DNA from: Catonia carolina | Taxonomy: Eukaryota > Arthropoda > Insecta > Hemiptera > Achilidae | Assembly (NCBI GenBank): GCA_035578175.1 | Contig: JAQMRL010000006.1 | Coordinates: 58,135,001-58,199,000 of the forward strand | Direction: 5' to 3' | DNA: 64,000 nucleotides | Shown here: in pieces, positions 1 to 11,744 of the stretch | Numbering within the stretch: position 1 is the stretch's first letter | Layout of the letters: each line of letters starts with the position of its first letter | The notes under the pieces: model-generated | Database searches by the model: none | Told to the model about the DNA's origin: nothing | What the model saw: only the letters and a program-made list of their open reading frames with translations | Program-made: the position numbers and the translations under genes

Positions 1-123
1 TTCATAATAAAAATAGCATTAATGTGAATAGTACATGTAAATTGATTCAAAATAATTATAAATAATTTTTACCTGAAGAAAATTTATCACACAAACAAAA
101 AATATTTATCATTTTTTATTCAT

Positions 124-155
124 TATAAATACTATTTCTTCTGAGCTGTTCAGTC
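124..155 (+). promoter_or_regulatory. Core promoter of the OBP gene (TATA box plus initiator)
   Basis: A TATA box (TATAAATA) starts at 124 and an arthropod-type initiator (TCAGTC) lies at 150-155. The presumed +1 adenine at 152 is 28 bases downstream of the TATA start, which is the canonical spacing. This predicts a short 29-base leader before the ATG at 181. The spacing and motifs are seen directly; transcription start is inferred. Confidence 0.65.
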
Positions 156-180
156 AACTGTTTCATTCAAGTTAGTTAAG

Positions 181-3100
181 ATGTCTATGACAAATAACTT
201 ATTTGTTACTTTTTTTATTCTGATTATCTGTATTGTCTCGATCTCTGAAGTTAATGGTTCAGTTTCGGTAAGTCATATATTTTTTAATGTTACCTATTTA
301 TATATTCTATAAATCCACCGGGTTGCTCTAGTGGTAAAATCATTGCTGCAAGTCTCTTGTTTAACAGCTGATTTTCAGAGGAAGGTTCTGTGGTTCAAAT
401 CCTAGTAAAGCTAGTTACTTTTACATGAATTTGAATACTAGGTAGTGGTTACCGGTATACTTTAATGGTTGGGGTTCAATTAACCATAGTCTCTTAGGAA
501 TTGTCAGCCTAAATCTGTATAAGATAACATCTCATTTTACATTGTACATAATATATATCATACTATTCTGATGGGTCATGGGGTTGCTTATCGTTCTTAA
601 ATTGAACAGATTACAACGGATAACATTAGGGATTTAAAACAATTTATCTTCTATGATCCAAAAATATATTAAATGGGTTTATTTGTAATACAAATTTACT
701 TTTACAATTACTTGAATAGGAATGATGGGTCTGAATATGTAATAGTTTTACAGACCCTAGCTGGGAATTGAACCTTGGATATCCATTTTGCAGTATAGCA
801 TGCTAACCACTCGGCCATGGAGGATGGCTTACAACCCAGAGAAACATTGTACATATTAAAATATATCTAATTTATTTCTTCATCTTTGGATGCCTTTTCC
901 AATCAAAGGCTGTTATGGATGATCATTAGTGACCATAAAAGCAATTCTAACTTTTGATACTGCTATCCTAAATAGTTCCATAGATGAGCGGTTGTACCAA
1001 TTCTACACAGCTTTTAACTAAGATGTTCACAATCTCCTATACTCTTTTCTACTGCTATATTTCTTTCATTTTATAATCAACTGCAGCACATAATATTTCT
1101 CTCCTCAAGAATTAAGTCATTTTTACTTGGTTACAAAGAGAACACTTTCGAGATTCTAAAACAAAACTCAAAAAATAAAAATCGTAATGAGATTTTGAGA
1201 AGTATCACGTAATAAGAATTTTATCATTGATATTACTCTGTAAGTTTAAATAGCTAAACAGTTTTAATGCATGCTTATATCTGAAGCTCTAACCCAGCGG
1301 TTCTCAAACAAATTATTTCGAGCCCCCCCTGTAGTTTAACTGCAAGCCACATCCCCTTTAATATGTATTAAATTTTTTTTAATATCACTTACTGGTAATT
1401 CTTATTTAAGTTACATGTTAAAAGCCTATTTCTATTGGGATAACGGTCTCAATGGTGAAACAAATAAAAACATAATTACAAATAGATCAGGGTATGTGTT
1501 TTTAATAAGTGTGTATTGCTAAATACGTATAACTCGAAACAAAAATTGAGACCACTAAATGTGTTTTTCTCAGCACAAAGTTTTCTGAAACGTGGAGTCA
1601 GTTGAGACAGTGCAACTCTTTAAGTTCTCTTGTCACATCTAATCTTGAACGATATTTGCTCTTCATGGCAGCAAGAGTAAAAATCCAGTTTCGCAGGCAT
1701 GTGTGTATCAAAGAGAATGAATACTTTTAAGGCATTTTCACTCAAAAAAGGGTATAAAATTTCACTAAATTTTTTAAAAAAGAAATATTTTACTTCATTT
1801 ATTTGGTTTACACAAAACATCATTTATTTAAAACTAAGCTTTGCACTCCCCCCCTTTTCTATCCTTCATCATGCCCAACGCTTTCAGAACCAATGCTCTA
1901 AACTGTTGATAATTACAATTCTTGCAATGATAGGATCTTATTTATTGTGCTAATGTGTTAAAAACTGTTAATACTGTAAATGTGGGCAGCTTGTTAAATT
2001 TTTATAAAACAAATTTTTAATCTCTTAATTAAACTGAAATCCTGCTACATTATGATTTGTTTTCTTTCATTGAACAATAAATAATTATAATTAGTATGGC
2101 AGAGAAACGGAAAAAAAATACTAAAGGAAATCAAACATCTATCAATGTTTGACCTCAGTGATGTTTATAAATATGTTTATTAAAAAAAAATGATAATAAA
2201 AAGTTAATAAATTAAATGAGTAAATAAATAAAGTACAGAAGAATATTAAGCTAAATTTATATCGATAAGACAAATTCAAAAAATCAAATCTCATTAACCT
2301 TGAATTTATATTTTTGTACTATTGTCTAATAAATTAATTTCTTAAAAGTTTTTATGTTTGTAAAGTCTGTCCAAATAATTAATATTGAATTTAGAAATTG
2401 TATTGTTTCACTGTGTTTAAGTTAAGATCTCTGTAAATAATTTTTTTGTTTATATTGCAGGGTATATTATTTAGTATGTTATTCTCTAAATGGACACCTA
2501 TATCCAGTAATTTTTCCCAATTCTTGCAACCCCTCATGCTAGCAATTTTTCCCGTGCCAGCAAGGGCGCAATTGCTAGTCTCTGTTATTCTGCATTCCTG
2601 ACTCGCCCCACTCTTGAGATCTGACATTTGCTCCTACGTAAGCAACACACTACATAGCACTACACACAATGCTACACTGCACTTACCTTCTGCTATTTCT
2701 CTTAGCCATCTTCCAGGTCTCTAAGCAGTACAGCAGAATGCTCTGGACCAGAATGTCTGACATCCAAATTTTTGTACCATTCCTGATATCCTACTCCTCG
2801 ACCAGAGCAAAGAATTCAGTTCCTGTATTATTTGTCTGGCTTGCACAACTCAATTGGACATGTCCTTCCTATGTTATGAAGGTACATTCTGAATTAAAAC
2901 AATTTTATACATTTTATTCAGGGAAATGCTCAGCGTTATCAAGAATATGGAAGAAAATATGCATATACTTGTGATCAAGAAGTTACTAAAGAACGAAAAC
3001 ATGAATGTGAACTTGAGCAATACTACGGTTTATTGTTCAGAATTGTAAAACTGATAAGGTCATGCACAACTGAATTGAATAGAAGAAACATGGGAATAAA

Positions 3101-6100
3101 AAATATCAGTACGTATTTTACAATATCAATCTAAAAATTAATTACAGATGGAATTTCATTTTTTTTTTAAGTTACATCAACTTAGATGATATTAGCATTC
3201 TAATTTAATTCAGTTTTTCAATTTATTAGAAATATATATACTGGCCACCTCTGTAGTGTAGTGGCAACGCGTTAGCCTACCACACGGAGGTCCGGGTTCG
3301 ATTCCCAGCCAGGGTCTGGAAATTTTTACAAGTTTAGTAAAAACCCACTGTTACATATCCAACTGTAGTCGCTAATGATCGAGGTGTTGATACAGCTTTA
3401 AATAAATAAAGTTAAATAAAAAATATACAATGCAATTTAAATAGTAAGCTTATATTTTACTAATTTCGGTATAGGACTAGCCTGTACCTGGAAATGAAAT
3501 TGAATAACACTTAAGCTATTTGTTCAGGATCTGGTTAGGTACAATAAATAACAAACAGGCTTCTTTTAAATTTATAATAATTATTTATCTGTAAGACTAT
3601 AAATTACAATTAAATTACTTAAATTAAATTAATTACAATATTTAAAGCTCAAACTATTATTTTACAATTTTTAAAATAAACTTGGAAGACATGGTTTGCT
3701 TTACATTACCATTTTCGGCTCTCCCACTCTTGTGCACCTTAACTATTCCCCTACTGTCGATCCTGCAGTTAATCATAGTTCACGCTGCTGTATCACGAGA
3801 CAGTTAGAGGGAGAAAAAACTTTCCTATTCATCAGTTGGCCCATGCGCACAGAAAACTTTTTACCATGTTGTTCTGTTGTAACTTAACTAATAATAAATA
3901 TTATCAGCCTATTATAATCCTCCGAAGCATAGTTACTAGCGCACTAACCTACAAGGTGGAAGGTCCAGGGTTTGATTCCCAGCTAGGGTCTGGAAATTTA
4001 AACACATTAAAACCCACTGTTACAGTACGGAAAAACAAAGTAGTTGCTTATAACCAAGCTGTTAATAAAACTTTAAATTAACTAAAAAAATTTATTTTGC
4101 CCTTAATTGACATTTGCTTACAACCAATTTTACTACGTTTAAAGTATGAAGACCTTTTTCTTTATATATATTTTGTACTTGTTAAAATTAAAATACCTAA
4201 ACGCTTCCTAATGGTACTCACTGATTCTAGTCCCAATTAGTTCGCAAAGACAAATAGTACTGTAATAGGTAGAGTACATGTGTCACAAATATTTTGAAAA
4301 TCAAAAACATGTTTAAGGTGTAAAAATCCACCAGAAGAATCTGATTAGATTAGGTTATATTTTAAACTTGATAATATAAAGAAAATACTATTTTTGATTA
4401 TTCATGTACCTAGTTTAACTGCTAAATTTTATCTTAAAATAATACATTTTGCAAGGTAATAGTGTTCCATATGAATTAACTTATTTTTGTCACAATTTTC
4501 AGTTCATTGCGTGAATTTACAACGGTCTGGTAATACTACTTGCAGCAAAGAAGATACTGAATGTAAAGGTTGTAAGGTATGTTAAATTTTTAATAAAAAA
4601 TCATTAAATAATATAGTACCTAGAAATTTATGGAAGAAAAAGATGTAAAACAGATATAATTCTAAAAATTGACATAGGCTTATTTATTCTTTAAGTGATA
4701 ATATAATAATTACACTGTGGTTGCTCAGAGATGAACGTTACGTTATAGATGCACAGTTTTAGTTCAAAACAAAGTGATTGTAGTTAAACAGTATTCACTG
4801 AATTACAAAGGTGCTTACTGTTTTTGTACCTGTAGTTGGATAGTTTCTCAAACAATCTAGACCCTTCTAGTACTTCTCCACTTGACTGGAACATGGTAGA
4901 AGGAATCAAAATAAAAACAAACGTTTCTACTAGTTTTGATTTCTGAGAATTCCTTTTCAAAACATTTAATTCTTCGCAATCCTTGTTTATAATTTATTAC
5001 CTTAACTATTTTCAGAATATCACTATTTTAATGTTACAATACTATTAGTAATTTTTATTCACCCTGTAGTGTCTGTAAACCGAATTTCAACAAAACTCCT
5101 TGGAGACTAGCAATAACCCTAAGTGCAATGTGGGCGTAATAGCTAATACATAAATTAATATGGATCTTAAGTGAGTTAACAAAAAGGTTTTCTTTTTCAA
5201 TAATTAAGTTTTTGTGATTTTGTTACAGTGTCTGGTATTATGTGTTCTACAACAGTTGGGATTAGTAAGTAACTTTATTAATTTTATATTATTAGTTTTT
5301 TAATTCATTATTTTATTTAAATTAACTTATTAAACTTATATAAATTTCAACATGACCAAATATTTGATAATCTTTAAAATTCTCTTTAACAATTTTAAAG
5401 GATAAACAATCTTTAAAAAACAAAAATAAAACAATCTTTAAAGCGGTTAAAACTGGGAATTAAAAGGAACGATACATTTAAATATCTAGGATTTGTATTG
5501 TAAAAAAGGAACAACAGAGAAAGAAATCAAAAACAGACTGGGGCAAATGAGAAGTTGTATTAAGTAATTCAACACAATCCTATGGGATACACATTATCAG
5601 GAAAACCAAGAAAAAAATATACAACACCGTGGAGGGTATTGTGATGATATTATAATATAGACCTGAATTTTAGATGAATAACTCAAAAAAATAAGAGTAA
5701 AATTAGTGCCAATTATAACAGATAGGTGTAAAGGAGGACAATATAAAGAGGAGGGATTCAAGAGAAAATGCTAAAATGGTGTGGGTAAGTAAGAAGAGCA
5801 AACAGTGGAGGTTCAGAGAGTTACTCAAGAGGACCACAGAAGGCAGACAAAAGAGGTAAACCACAAAAGTCATGGAGGGTTTATGACGTGCAGATGGAGG
5901 TTGGTGAGATAGACAAAAATGAAGACAAAAGTTGCAAGAAAATGACAGCAGGAGTAAATTAACCTGATTCTACACGTATATATCTGTACACCGGAGGTAA
6001 AGGGCACCAAGTCACAATTAGCTAATTTTACAGGAGACCTAAATGAATGTTTTTTTCCAAGCTTGTTTATCTAGAACTTTTTTTAATGAATTTTTTTAAA

Positions 6101-9100
6101 CCTAATTTATGGGATTTTATTAATAGTAGTCTAAGGCTCTTTAATACCCATTTCTCAGGTTTTTAATTTTTTTCATAGTTTTTGAATTACTGAACTTGGT
6201 GCTTTTACTTCTGCAACAAAATGTTTTTTAATTATTCACGCCGTTAAGGCAAAGCACTATGTCCATAAGTCTGTGAGATATTTTGTGGAAACATACTGCA
6301 ATGTATGAAATGAAAAGCATTACGTGGATATGGTGTTTGTAAAACTCTAATGACATTAGGTATCATTTTACAATATCAGAGGTATAAAGCACTATGTGGA
6401 CATAGTGCTTGAGAAATTAATAATAATGCAAAGTAAAAAGCTACATGTCCATATAGTGTTCTTTACCTTGGTATTATAATGGAACTTGGTGCCCTTTCCT
6501 ACTAGCTAAATCCTGTATTATTAGGTGTAGAACATAGTGCTGTATACCTCTGGAAATAGCACAAAAAGTTATATAGAACCATGTAAACAAGTCAATTTTG
6601 AAAAAATGGACTTACTGCCCTTTACCTCCAGTGTACAGATATATATTTATTAATTTTTCATAACCTGTGCTTGTGATAAATGTATGTAAAAAAATATAAT
6701 AAATTATTATATTATTATTGATGTTTCTTTTTTAGGCTGATGGTGTTGGTAATGTCTATGAAGACACAATATTTCAACTCGTAAGAATTTTAGAAGTTAA
6801 GTTACCTTACTTCAAAAACTTCCGTCCACACTGGGATCGTTGTAAAACCAGTAAGTTTAATTTTTAATATGTTACTTTACCTGAACTTATGACTTATATA
6901 CATAGTGTGATTAATTTTTTTTATTATATTTGTATGCTAGGATAATTAAAAGCCAAATTTAGATAAATCAGTTTATATAAAATGTGAAAACTCTCACTGG
7001 CTTTGTAAGTTACTTAGAGCTGAAATCCAGGATATCTGTTCCTTAGCGGTTGAAAAGTAAAACTGAAGTATTTTATTTTTTTACTTGTACCTGCAGGGTA
7101 AGAATCTACCCTTAGATTACATATATTGCAAAATATAGTTGAAGTGATCCTTTTAGCCCCTTTAGAGAGTCTAAATGGTATAATCCCATCCCTCTTTATT
7201 CACTCAGCAAGGAGACCCAGAAGGAAATATCTTAACCAAGTATTTCTGTGGCAAATTGACTTACAGGTTTATTTTCCTGAAGATTGAACCTCCCATCAGT
7301 TAATACTTAACATTTGGATAATATGGGAGGAATATTCTTCCCTCTCTTTACACAATCTACTTATCGGGTCTTCACCAATGAATCCCATGTTACATAAATG
7401 CTTTTGAAAGTGACAGCACTCCGTCAAAAGTCCCACAACCATAAGCTGCTTCCTGTACAGATTGATCAAATCACAAGCAAGAGTAGGCCTATAGGATACG
7501 AGCCTACAATCCATGCTTGTGTTATTTGGTTCCAAATCTTACTGTGGTTTAGTGTATCACACGAAAAATGACCCCACATATCATTGATTTCCTCCTTCTT
7601 CTTCTTCTTGCAACCAAAGATTAGGCCGCAGCCTGTTCCGAACTCACAAACTATATGATCTATCTCCATCTTCTCTTAGGTCTACCAACATCCCTTTTCC
7701 CTTCTGGAGCATACCAGTGTGCCTGCTTAGGTATCTTGTGATTCAACATCCTTGCCATGTGCATCATTAATTTACTGAATACCAAATATGATTCTAGTCC
7801 ATTAAACCATCCACAGATCGCAATTGAGCTAGATTAATTGCCTTTACATTACCCACAATCCCTCGGTAACATGACACTCACACCAAAGTAACTTTGATGT
7901 GTTTAGCCAGTTTTAAGAAATTCAGCAGGCACTCTGGAATTTGCACCAAAACAATTATCATCTTAAGACTGATACTGTAGAATTTAGTCACCTCTGGCAG
8001 TGTAATCTAGCTAAGCTTCCCTTCCAGTCCATTTTCACATTTAATATTTTTTTGTATGCTTGGATACCTGCGAACTTCAAAAATTCAAGTAAAATTATTG
8101 ATAGTTTTTATTATTATTCTTCATTTAAAAATCAAGGATTAGACTGCTGCCTGTTCTGACTCACAACAGCAAAAAACTATTGAATTATTGATATCTTTTG
8201 TGTGGCCTCCCAACATCTCTCCTTCCTATCGTTCTGTAATGCGAAACACTGAGAGATCCTTCCCTCAGGCATTCTCTTTATGTGCACCCTCCATCGATTT
8301 TGATATTCTGCAATCTCAGTTTTTATTATTTTTACTTTAAAAATTTAGTAACCAACTAAACTTTTGACAACTTGTTTTGTTTTCAGTTACTGGAACTGAC
8401 CTCTGTGACCGTGCATACACAACATTATCTTGCTGTGTAGAACAAGACATTGATAAAGTAAGTGGAAATTCAAATATGATTAATTTAGTATATAATTAAC
8501 CCATAAAGGTTTTTAATTCTGTATTAGTTATCTAGAAATATGTTTGCTACAGTTTTTAGCTATGCTCTACTATATTCTGGTGAAACTAAATGACACTACA
8601 AAAAAATCTGGAAAATATACAACATCTATACAGAATACAACAGTTCTTCCCATTTATCATTCAATGGGAAATACATTTTTGAAAGAATATAAAGATGTGT
8701 CAGTAACTTAGAATTATCTCTTTGAGAGTTGTGGTTTCCATCATTATAGCCCTCTAGTGAATAAAGCATAGAAGAATACATAACTGAAAAAAATGTTTTA
8801 AATAAAAACTTACTTTTTTATCCTAATATGTGTACGCTGCAATCTGTTCAATTGAGAACAATAAGCAATTCCATGACGCAATGAGATGAGGATGATAAGT
8901 ATGACTGTAAATGATATATGTAGTCTTGTACAGACCCAGGGCGACCATCCGTGAAAAAGTACAGTTAATTGAACTCCAACCATTAAAGTATAGTGTAGAG
9001 ATAACTTGAACGCTAGTGTGAGACGAAGTGGGGAACAGGAAAGCTTGTCATATCAATGGACAAGCTTTCCTGCTCCCCATTTCATCTTACACTAGCATTT

Positions 9101-10339
9101 AAGTCATCTCTCTACTATACTTTTTGATATTATCACCTTGACGATTGAGGCATTTGTCCTATCTAAGGACAAGCTTTCCTGTTCCCCACTTTGTCTCACA
9201 CTAGCATTTAAGTCATCTCTCCACTACACACTGGCAACCACTGTCTAGAATTCAAATCAATATAAAAGTACCTTAACCCGGATCTATAAAGTACCTTTAC
9301 TAGGAATTGAGCCACTGGACCATCATCTCTGAAAATCACCTGTCAAACAGTTGACTCGTGACGATGACTTTACCACTAGCAGAATCCAGTGGGTTAAAAA
9401 ATTATTTCTTTTTTATATAATGAATTTATATAGGTAATAAATTTCACTAACCTTCCTTTTTAACTACGTCAAATTTTATTTTCACTTACATGTGTTTCGG
9501 TGGATCCACCATCATCAGAGTAAATAACATATAATTGATACTAAAACCTTCATTTATTAAAAATCTATAGAAGATATTACATCTTCAGTCATTTGTATAA
9601 AACTGTATTTTATACAAATGACTGAAGATGTAACATCTTCTATAGATTTTTAATAAATAAAGTTTTTAGTTTCAATTATATGTTATTTACTCTGATGATG
9701 GTGGATCCACCGAAACACGTGTAAGTGAAAATAAAAGTTGACGCAGTTAAAAAGGAAGGTTAGTGAAATTTATCACATAAATTCATTATATAAAAAAGAA
9801 TTTCAAACTGCAGGATGCATTATAAAGATTTATTTTAAAAAAATTATACTTAGTACGCATGATAAATTGTATTGAAAGTTATGTATCAATTAGACTATCG
9901 TAAATATAGTTCAATGATTTTATTAAGTTTTTATGTCAAACAGTTTTTATCGTTAACAAAAATTATTTTTCAAGGATATATGTGGTTTCTCAAATAATTA
10001 ATTCACCTGTGGTTATGATGGGCCTTTATCAGTGGTGCATTGAAAGGTTTAAAAATTTATCGCAAAACTGAATGATAAATTCAATTTTAACCATTGAATA
10101 AAATGTAAACAATTAAGAAAGAAAAATTACATTACTATCTTTTCATGGTTTCTTAATAAAACACAATTAATTGTATAAATTTATCATTAAAAAATATAAT
10201 TATAAGGACTTAAATAATGTACTTAATAACTTTCCTTCTGTTTTAGGCAACAGAATCATTGTTAACAATGACTACAGATCTTATGATGAGTCAATCAAAA
10301 TGCACTACTGGTGCCATTAAATGTAGACCGTATGACTGA
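181..10339 (+). CDS. Atypical odorant-binding protein, seven coding exons, 220 aa
   Basis: The exons are 181-267, 2922-3108, 4503-4576, 5229-5264, 6736-6850, 8387-8457 and 10247-10339. All borders are GT-AG and reading phase is kept throughout, giving 663 nt with a TGA stop. Residues 1-26 are a hydrophobic signal peptide (start MSMTNNLFVTFFILIICIVS), so the product is secreted. The OBP signature lies at C117-x3-C121-x42-C164-x8-C173-x8-C182, including CLVLCVLQQLGLADGVGN, typical of the PBP/GOBP fold that carries hydrophobic ligands in sensillar lymph or haemolymph. It is atypical: about 65 residues with three extra cysteines (C46, C58, C77) precede the domain, more cysteines (C94, C105, C112, C115) crowd the C1 region, and a tail adds C183, C209 and C216. 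No proline follows C6, so it does not fit the usual Plus-C pattern. Exon structure is a manual prediction; the ligand is unknown. Confidence 0.8.
315..625 (+). repeat. tRNA-headed SINE, family P (head CCACCGGGTTG)
   Basis: The head carries a box-A-like stretch (gggttgctctagtggta) and a box-B-like ggttcaaatcc. The tail (..ggttgcttatcgttcttaa..) is shared, in reverse, with the copies at 8821-9395 and 54405-54864. It lies in intron 1 of the OBP gene. Confidence 0.65.
722..845 (-). repeat. tRNA-headed SINE fragment
   Basis: Read on the minus strand it has a box A (tggccgagtggttagc) and a box B (ggttcaattcc) followed by cagctagggtctg, a join also present at 3241-3420 and 3926-4080. It is not a functional tRNA gene because acceptor pairing is lost. 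Confidence 0.5.
846..2921. other. Rest of OBP intron 1; possible hAT terminus
   Basis: This is AT-rich intron sequence with no supported exon. At 1295 a stretch beginning CAGCGGTTCTCAAAC resembles Charlie-type hAT transposon ends, but I found no matching opposite end. Nothing else is recognisable. Confidence 0.3.
3241..3425 (+). repeat. tRNA-headed SINE
   Basis: Box A-like tagtgtagtggcaacgc and box B gggttcgattccc are about 40 bases apart, followed by a body (aaaacccactgttacat...) and an AAATAAATAAAG-rich tail. The body is shared with 3926-4080, and the tail resembles that of 60966-61145. It lies in OBP intron 2. Confidence 0.6.
3926..4090 (+). repeat. Diverged tRNA-headed SINE
   Basis: A box-B-like gggtttgattcccagc is followed by the same body as at 3241-3425 (gggtctggaaattt, aaaacccactgttaca). 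The head is more decayed. It lies in OBP intron 2. Confidence 0.5.
5440..5975 (+). pseudogene. LINE reverse-transcriptase C-terminal relic
   Basis: Conceptual translation with several stops and shifts gives fragments such as TFKYLGFVL and GTTEKEIKNRLGQMRSC, the thumb/connection region that follows the RT domain of non-LTR retrotransposons. Downstream pieces fit the same protein's tail. It is clearly dead and lies in OBP intron 4. Confidence 0.5.
5978..6645. mobile_element. Non-autonomous DNA element with 34-bp terminal inverted repeats
   Basis: The left end (tctgtacaccggaggtaaag...) and right end (...ctttacctccagtgtacaga) are inverted copies over about 34 bases, and the interior has no ORF. 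Inside are repeated hairpin-forming units built on aagcactatgt..acatagtgctt (around 6384-6408) and copies of aacttggtgc near both ends. The superfamily is not assigned; a TA duplication is possible. Confidence 0.55.
7150..8340. repeat. Two diverged direct repeat fragments, probably retroelement debris
   Basis: Segments near 7595-7720 and 8110-8240 share aagattaggc-rich sequence (gcagcctgttc.gaactcacaa) and accaacatc-like ends in the same orientation. No intact protein motif is visible. They lie in OBP intron 5. Confidence 0.35.
8821..9395 (-). repeat. SINE family P, split by a mariner-derived insertion
   Basis: The two halves (8821-8992 and 9225-9395) together align to the family P copy at 54405-54864, from the tail gttcaattgagaacaataag to the head ccactggattct. 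The break corresponds exactly to the element at 8993-9224. It lies in OBP intron 6. Confidence 0.65.
8993..9224. mobile_element. Mariner-derived fold-back MITE inserted in a SINE
   Basis: A ~60-bp unit (gctagtgtgagac..gtggggaacaggaaagcttg) occurs three times: once forward and twice inverted, with a TA at each border. Between the two inverted units is a remnant of the mariner transposase C-terminus (minus-strand reading DKCLNRQGD). The same remnant occurs in the element at 29706-30342. Confidence 0.6.
9481..9524 (-). ncRNA. Type I hammerhead ribozyme (left arm)
   Basis: Read on the minus strand: stem I 5' strand TTTACT (9524-9519), CTGATGA (9518-9512), an unpaired T, stem II GGTG/CACC with a GATC loop (9510-9499), GAA (9498-9496), a two-pair stem III AC/GT with an ACAT loop, then A at 9487, and stem I 3' strand AGTGAA. 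Every catalytic-core position is present. Predicted cleavage is between 9487 and 9486. Activity is inferred from the core and pairing. Confidence 0.75.
9686..9729 (+). ncRNA. Type I hammerhead ribozyme (right arm)
   Basis: Stem I is TTTACT (9686-9691) paired with AGTGAA (9724-9729, one G-T wobble). The core has CTGATGA at 9692-9698 and GAA at 9712-9714. Stem II is GGTG/CACC with a GATC loop (9700-9711). Stem III is AC/GT with loop ACGT (9715-9722), and the cleavage-site residue is A9723. The short stem III matches hammerheads known from Penelope-like elements and retrozymes. Confidence 0.8.
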
Positions 10340-10459
10340 TTAAAGAGTTTACGAAAACAAAAAACATATACATAATTTTATTATACTATTTATGTCAAAT
10401 AATAATTTAATAGATTCTTCTTTGTTTTAAATAATTGTTTGATATTATTTATTGTGATT

Positions 10460-10477
10460 AATAAACTGAAAAATAAA
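10460..10477 (+). terminator. Poly(A) signals of the OBP gene
   Basis: Two AATAAA hexamers lie at 10460-10465 and 10472-10477, about 120 bases after the TGA stop. They predict a short 3' UTR. Confidence 0.6.
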
Positions 10478-10552
10478 TATATCGTAATATTTTATTTTAT
10501 TGTTATTTTTTGACAACTTTTCTTCTTTACTTTCTCTTGCTCGATATGAATA

Positions 10553-11742
10553 TTCGAGGTGTGGCAATTAAGTTTTGGGAATTAGTCAGTAAAACACAAT
10601 TAAATTAAGTTATGAGCAAATTTTTATTTTTGACCTTCACAATAACTACACAACGATTCCAACATTGCTACCATGATTGGAAGCACCCTTGGTAATCCTC
10701 TGAAGTTACTCCATTCAGCACTGCGGTTAGTGTCCTTGAGCTCCAGTACACCCCCATGAGTTCCCTTGAGGTGGAATTTCATCTTGGATAAGAAGTCACA
10801 GGGAGCAATACGGGGCTAGAGAGTGCATGCAGCAAAACCTTGGAATGCCTTTTTTTTTTTGCCAAAAACTCTTGCACAATGAACGACAAACAGGCTGGCG
10901 TGTTGTTCTCAGCGAGTTCAAGCCGCACACATAAAATGGGTGCCTGTAGCCGCTCCAGGAAGCCAACATTGAACTATCTAGTCACTGTTCCCTAGCAGGA
11001 ACATATTCATGCTGAATGAAGCTGTGGATATCGAAAAATCGATCAACATTGCCTTCAGTCGCGACTTGGACATCCTCGCTTTTGTTAGCTGCCCCACCCT
11101 TTTCCACCCACTGCTGACTTTGTTTACGGGTCTAGGGGTCATACTAAACACTCAGGTCTCATCTTCAGTGACTACTCGACTCATCCAGTCTCGACCATCA
11201 CTCTGAATGTGAGACAACAAATCCTCACAGATTGATTTTCGCATGTGTTTCTGTTCATGTTCGAACAAATCTTTTGCATGTTCAAATTCTTTGTTGATAT
11301 TTAACTCATCAGACACGGCACAAATGTGGTGATCACCGACATCATATTTGCATCAGTACGAGAGGTGATGGGAACTCCTTCATGTGAATCGTCATCTACT
11401 GATTCAGACCCCTCCTTGAACTGCTTTGCTCATTCAAACACTCATGTTTTCAACTTGCATTCGTCTCTGTAAACCACCTGAAATTTTAAAAGGATTGTCA
11501 AGGGGTTTTTGCCAGATTTCACTAAAAATTGCTTGTAATGTGAGTCAACTCATTTTCATGATGTCACTAAAAAAGTTACTTTAAAAAACACACATAAAAC
11601 ACAAATCAAATGTGCTATAAACTTCAAACTTCGACTGCAACAAAAGGAAGGTCCCCTATTTCGAAATATATGTTTATGAGTGATGCAGTGTTGCCAATTC
11701 CCGTTTATAACTAAATTCCTGGAACTTAAATGCCACACCTCA
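10553..11742 (-). pseudogene. Decayed mariner-family element
   Basis: Inverted ends (gaggtgtggcaattaag / aacttaaatgccacacctc) are flanked by TA. The minus strand reads as a broken transposase, with pieces resembling YDPETRKQSQQWVEKGG, a second-aspartate motif remnant and a C-terminal end. Many stops and shifts mean no function. It begins just downstream of the OBP poly(A) site. Confidence 0.65.
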
Positions 11743-11744
11743 TA

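Larger units (their letters stand above)
9408..9798. repeat. Large palindromic element carrying two hammerhead ribozymes
   Basis: Two arms of about 190 bases (9409-9599 and 9606-9798) are nearly perfect inverted copies around a centre at about 9602. Each arm starts outside with aatttcactaacctt, then carries a hammerhead core, then catcttcagtcat sequence near the centre. Termini or internal modules recur at 15405-15630, 29503-29599 and 48250-48540, so this is a dispersed family. Confidence 0.85.

Noticed and set aside
1295..1400. hAT-type terminus CAGCGGTTCTCAAAC
   Set aside because: No opposite end or 8-bp duplication found; noted within the intron entry only.
2391..2974. Short open frames on both strands in OBP intron 1
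   Set aside because: No domain, no codon bias, and they overlap the true exon 2 in another frame.
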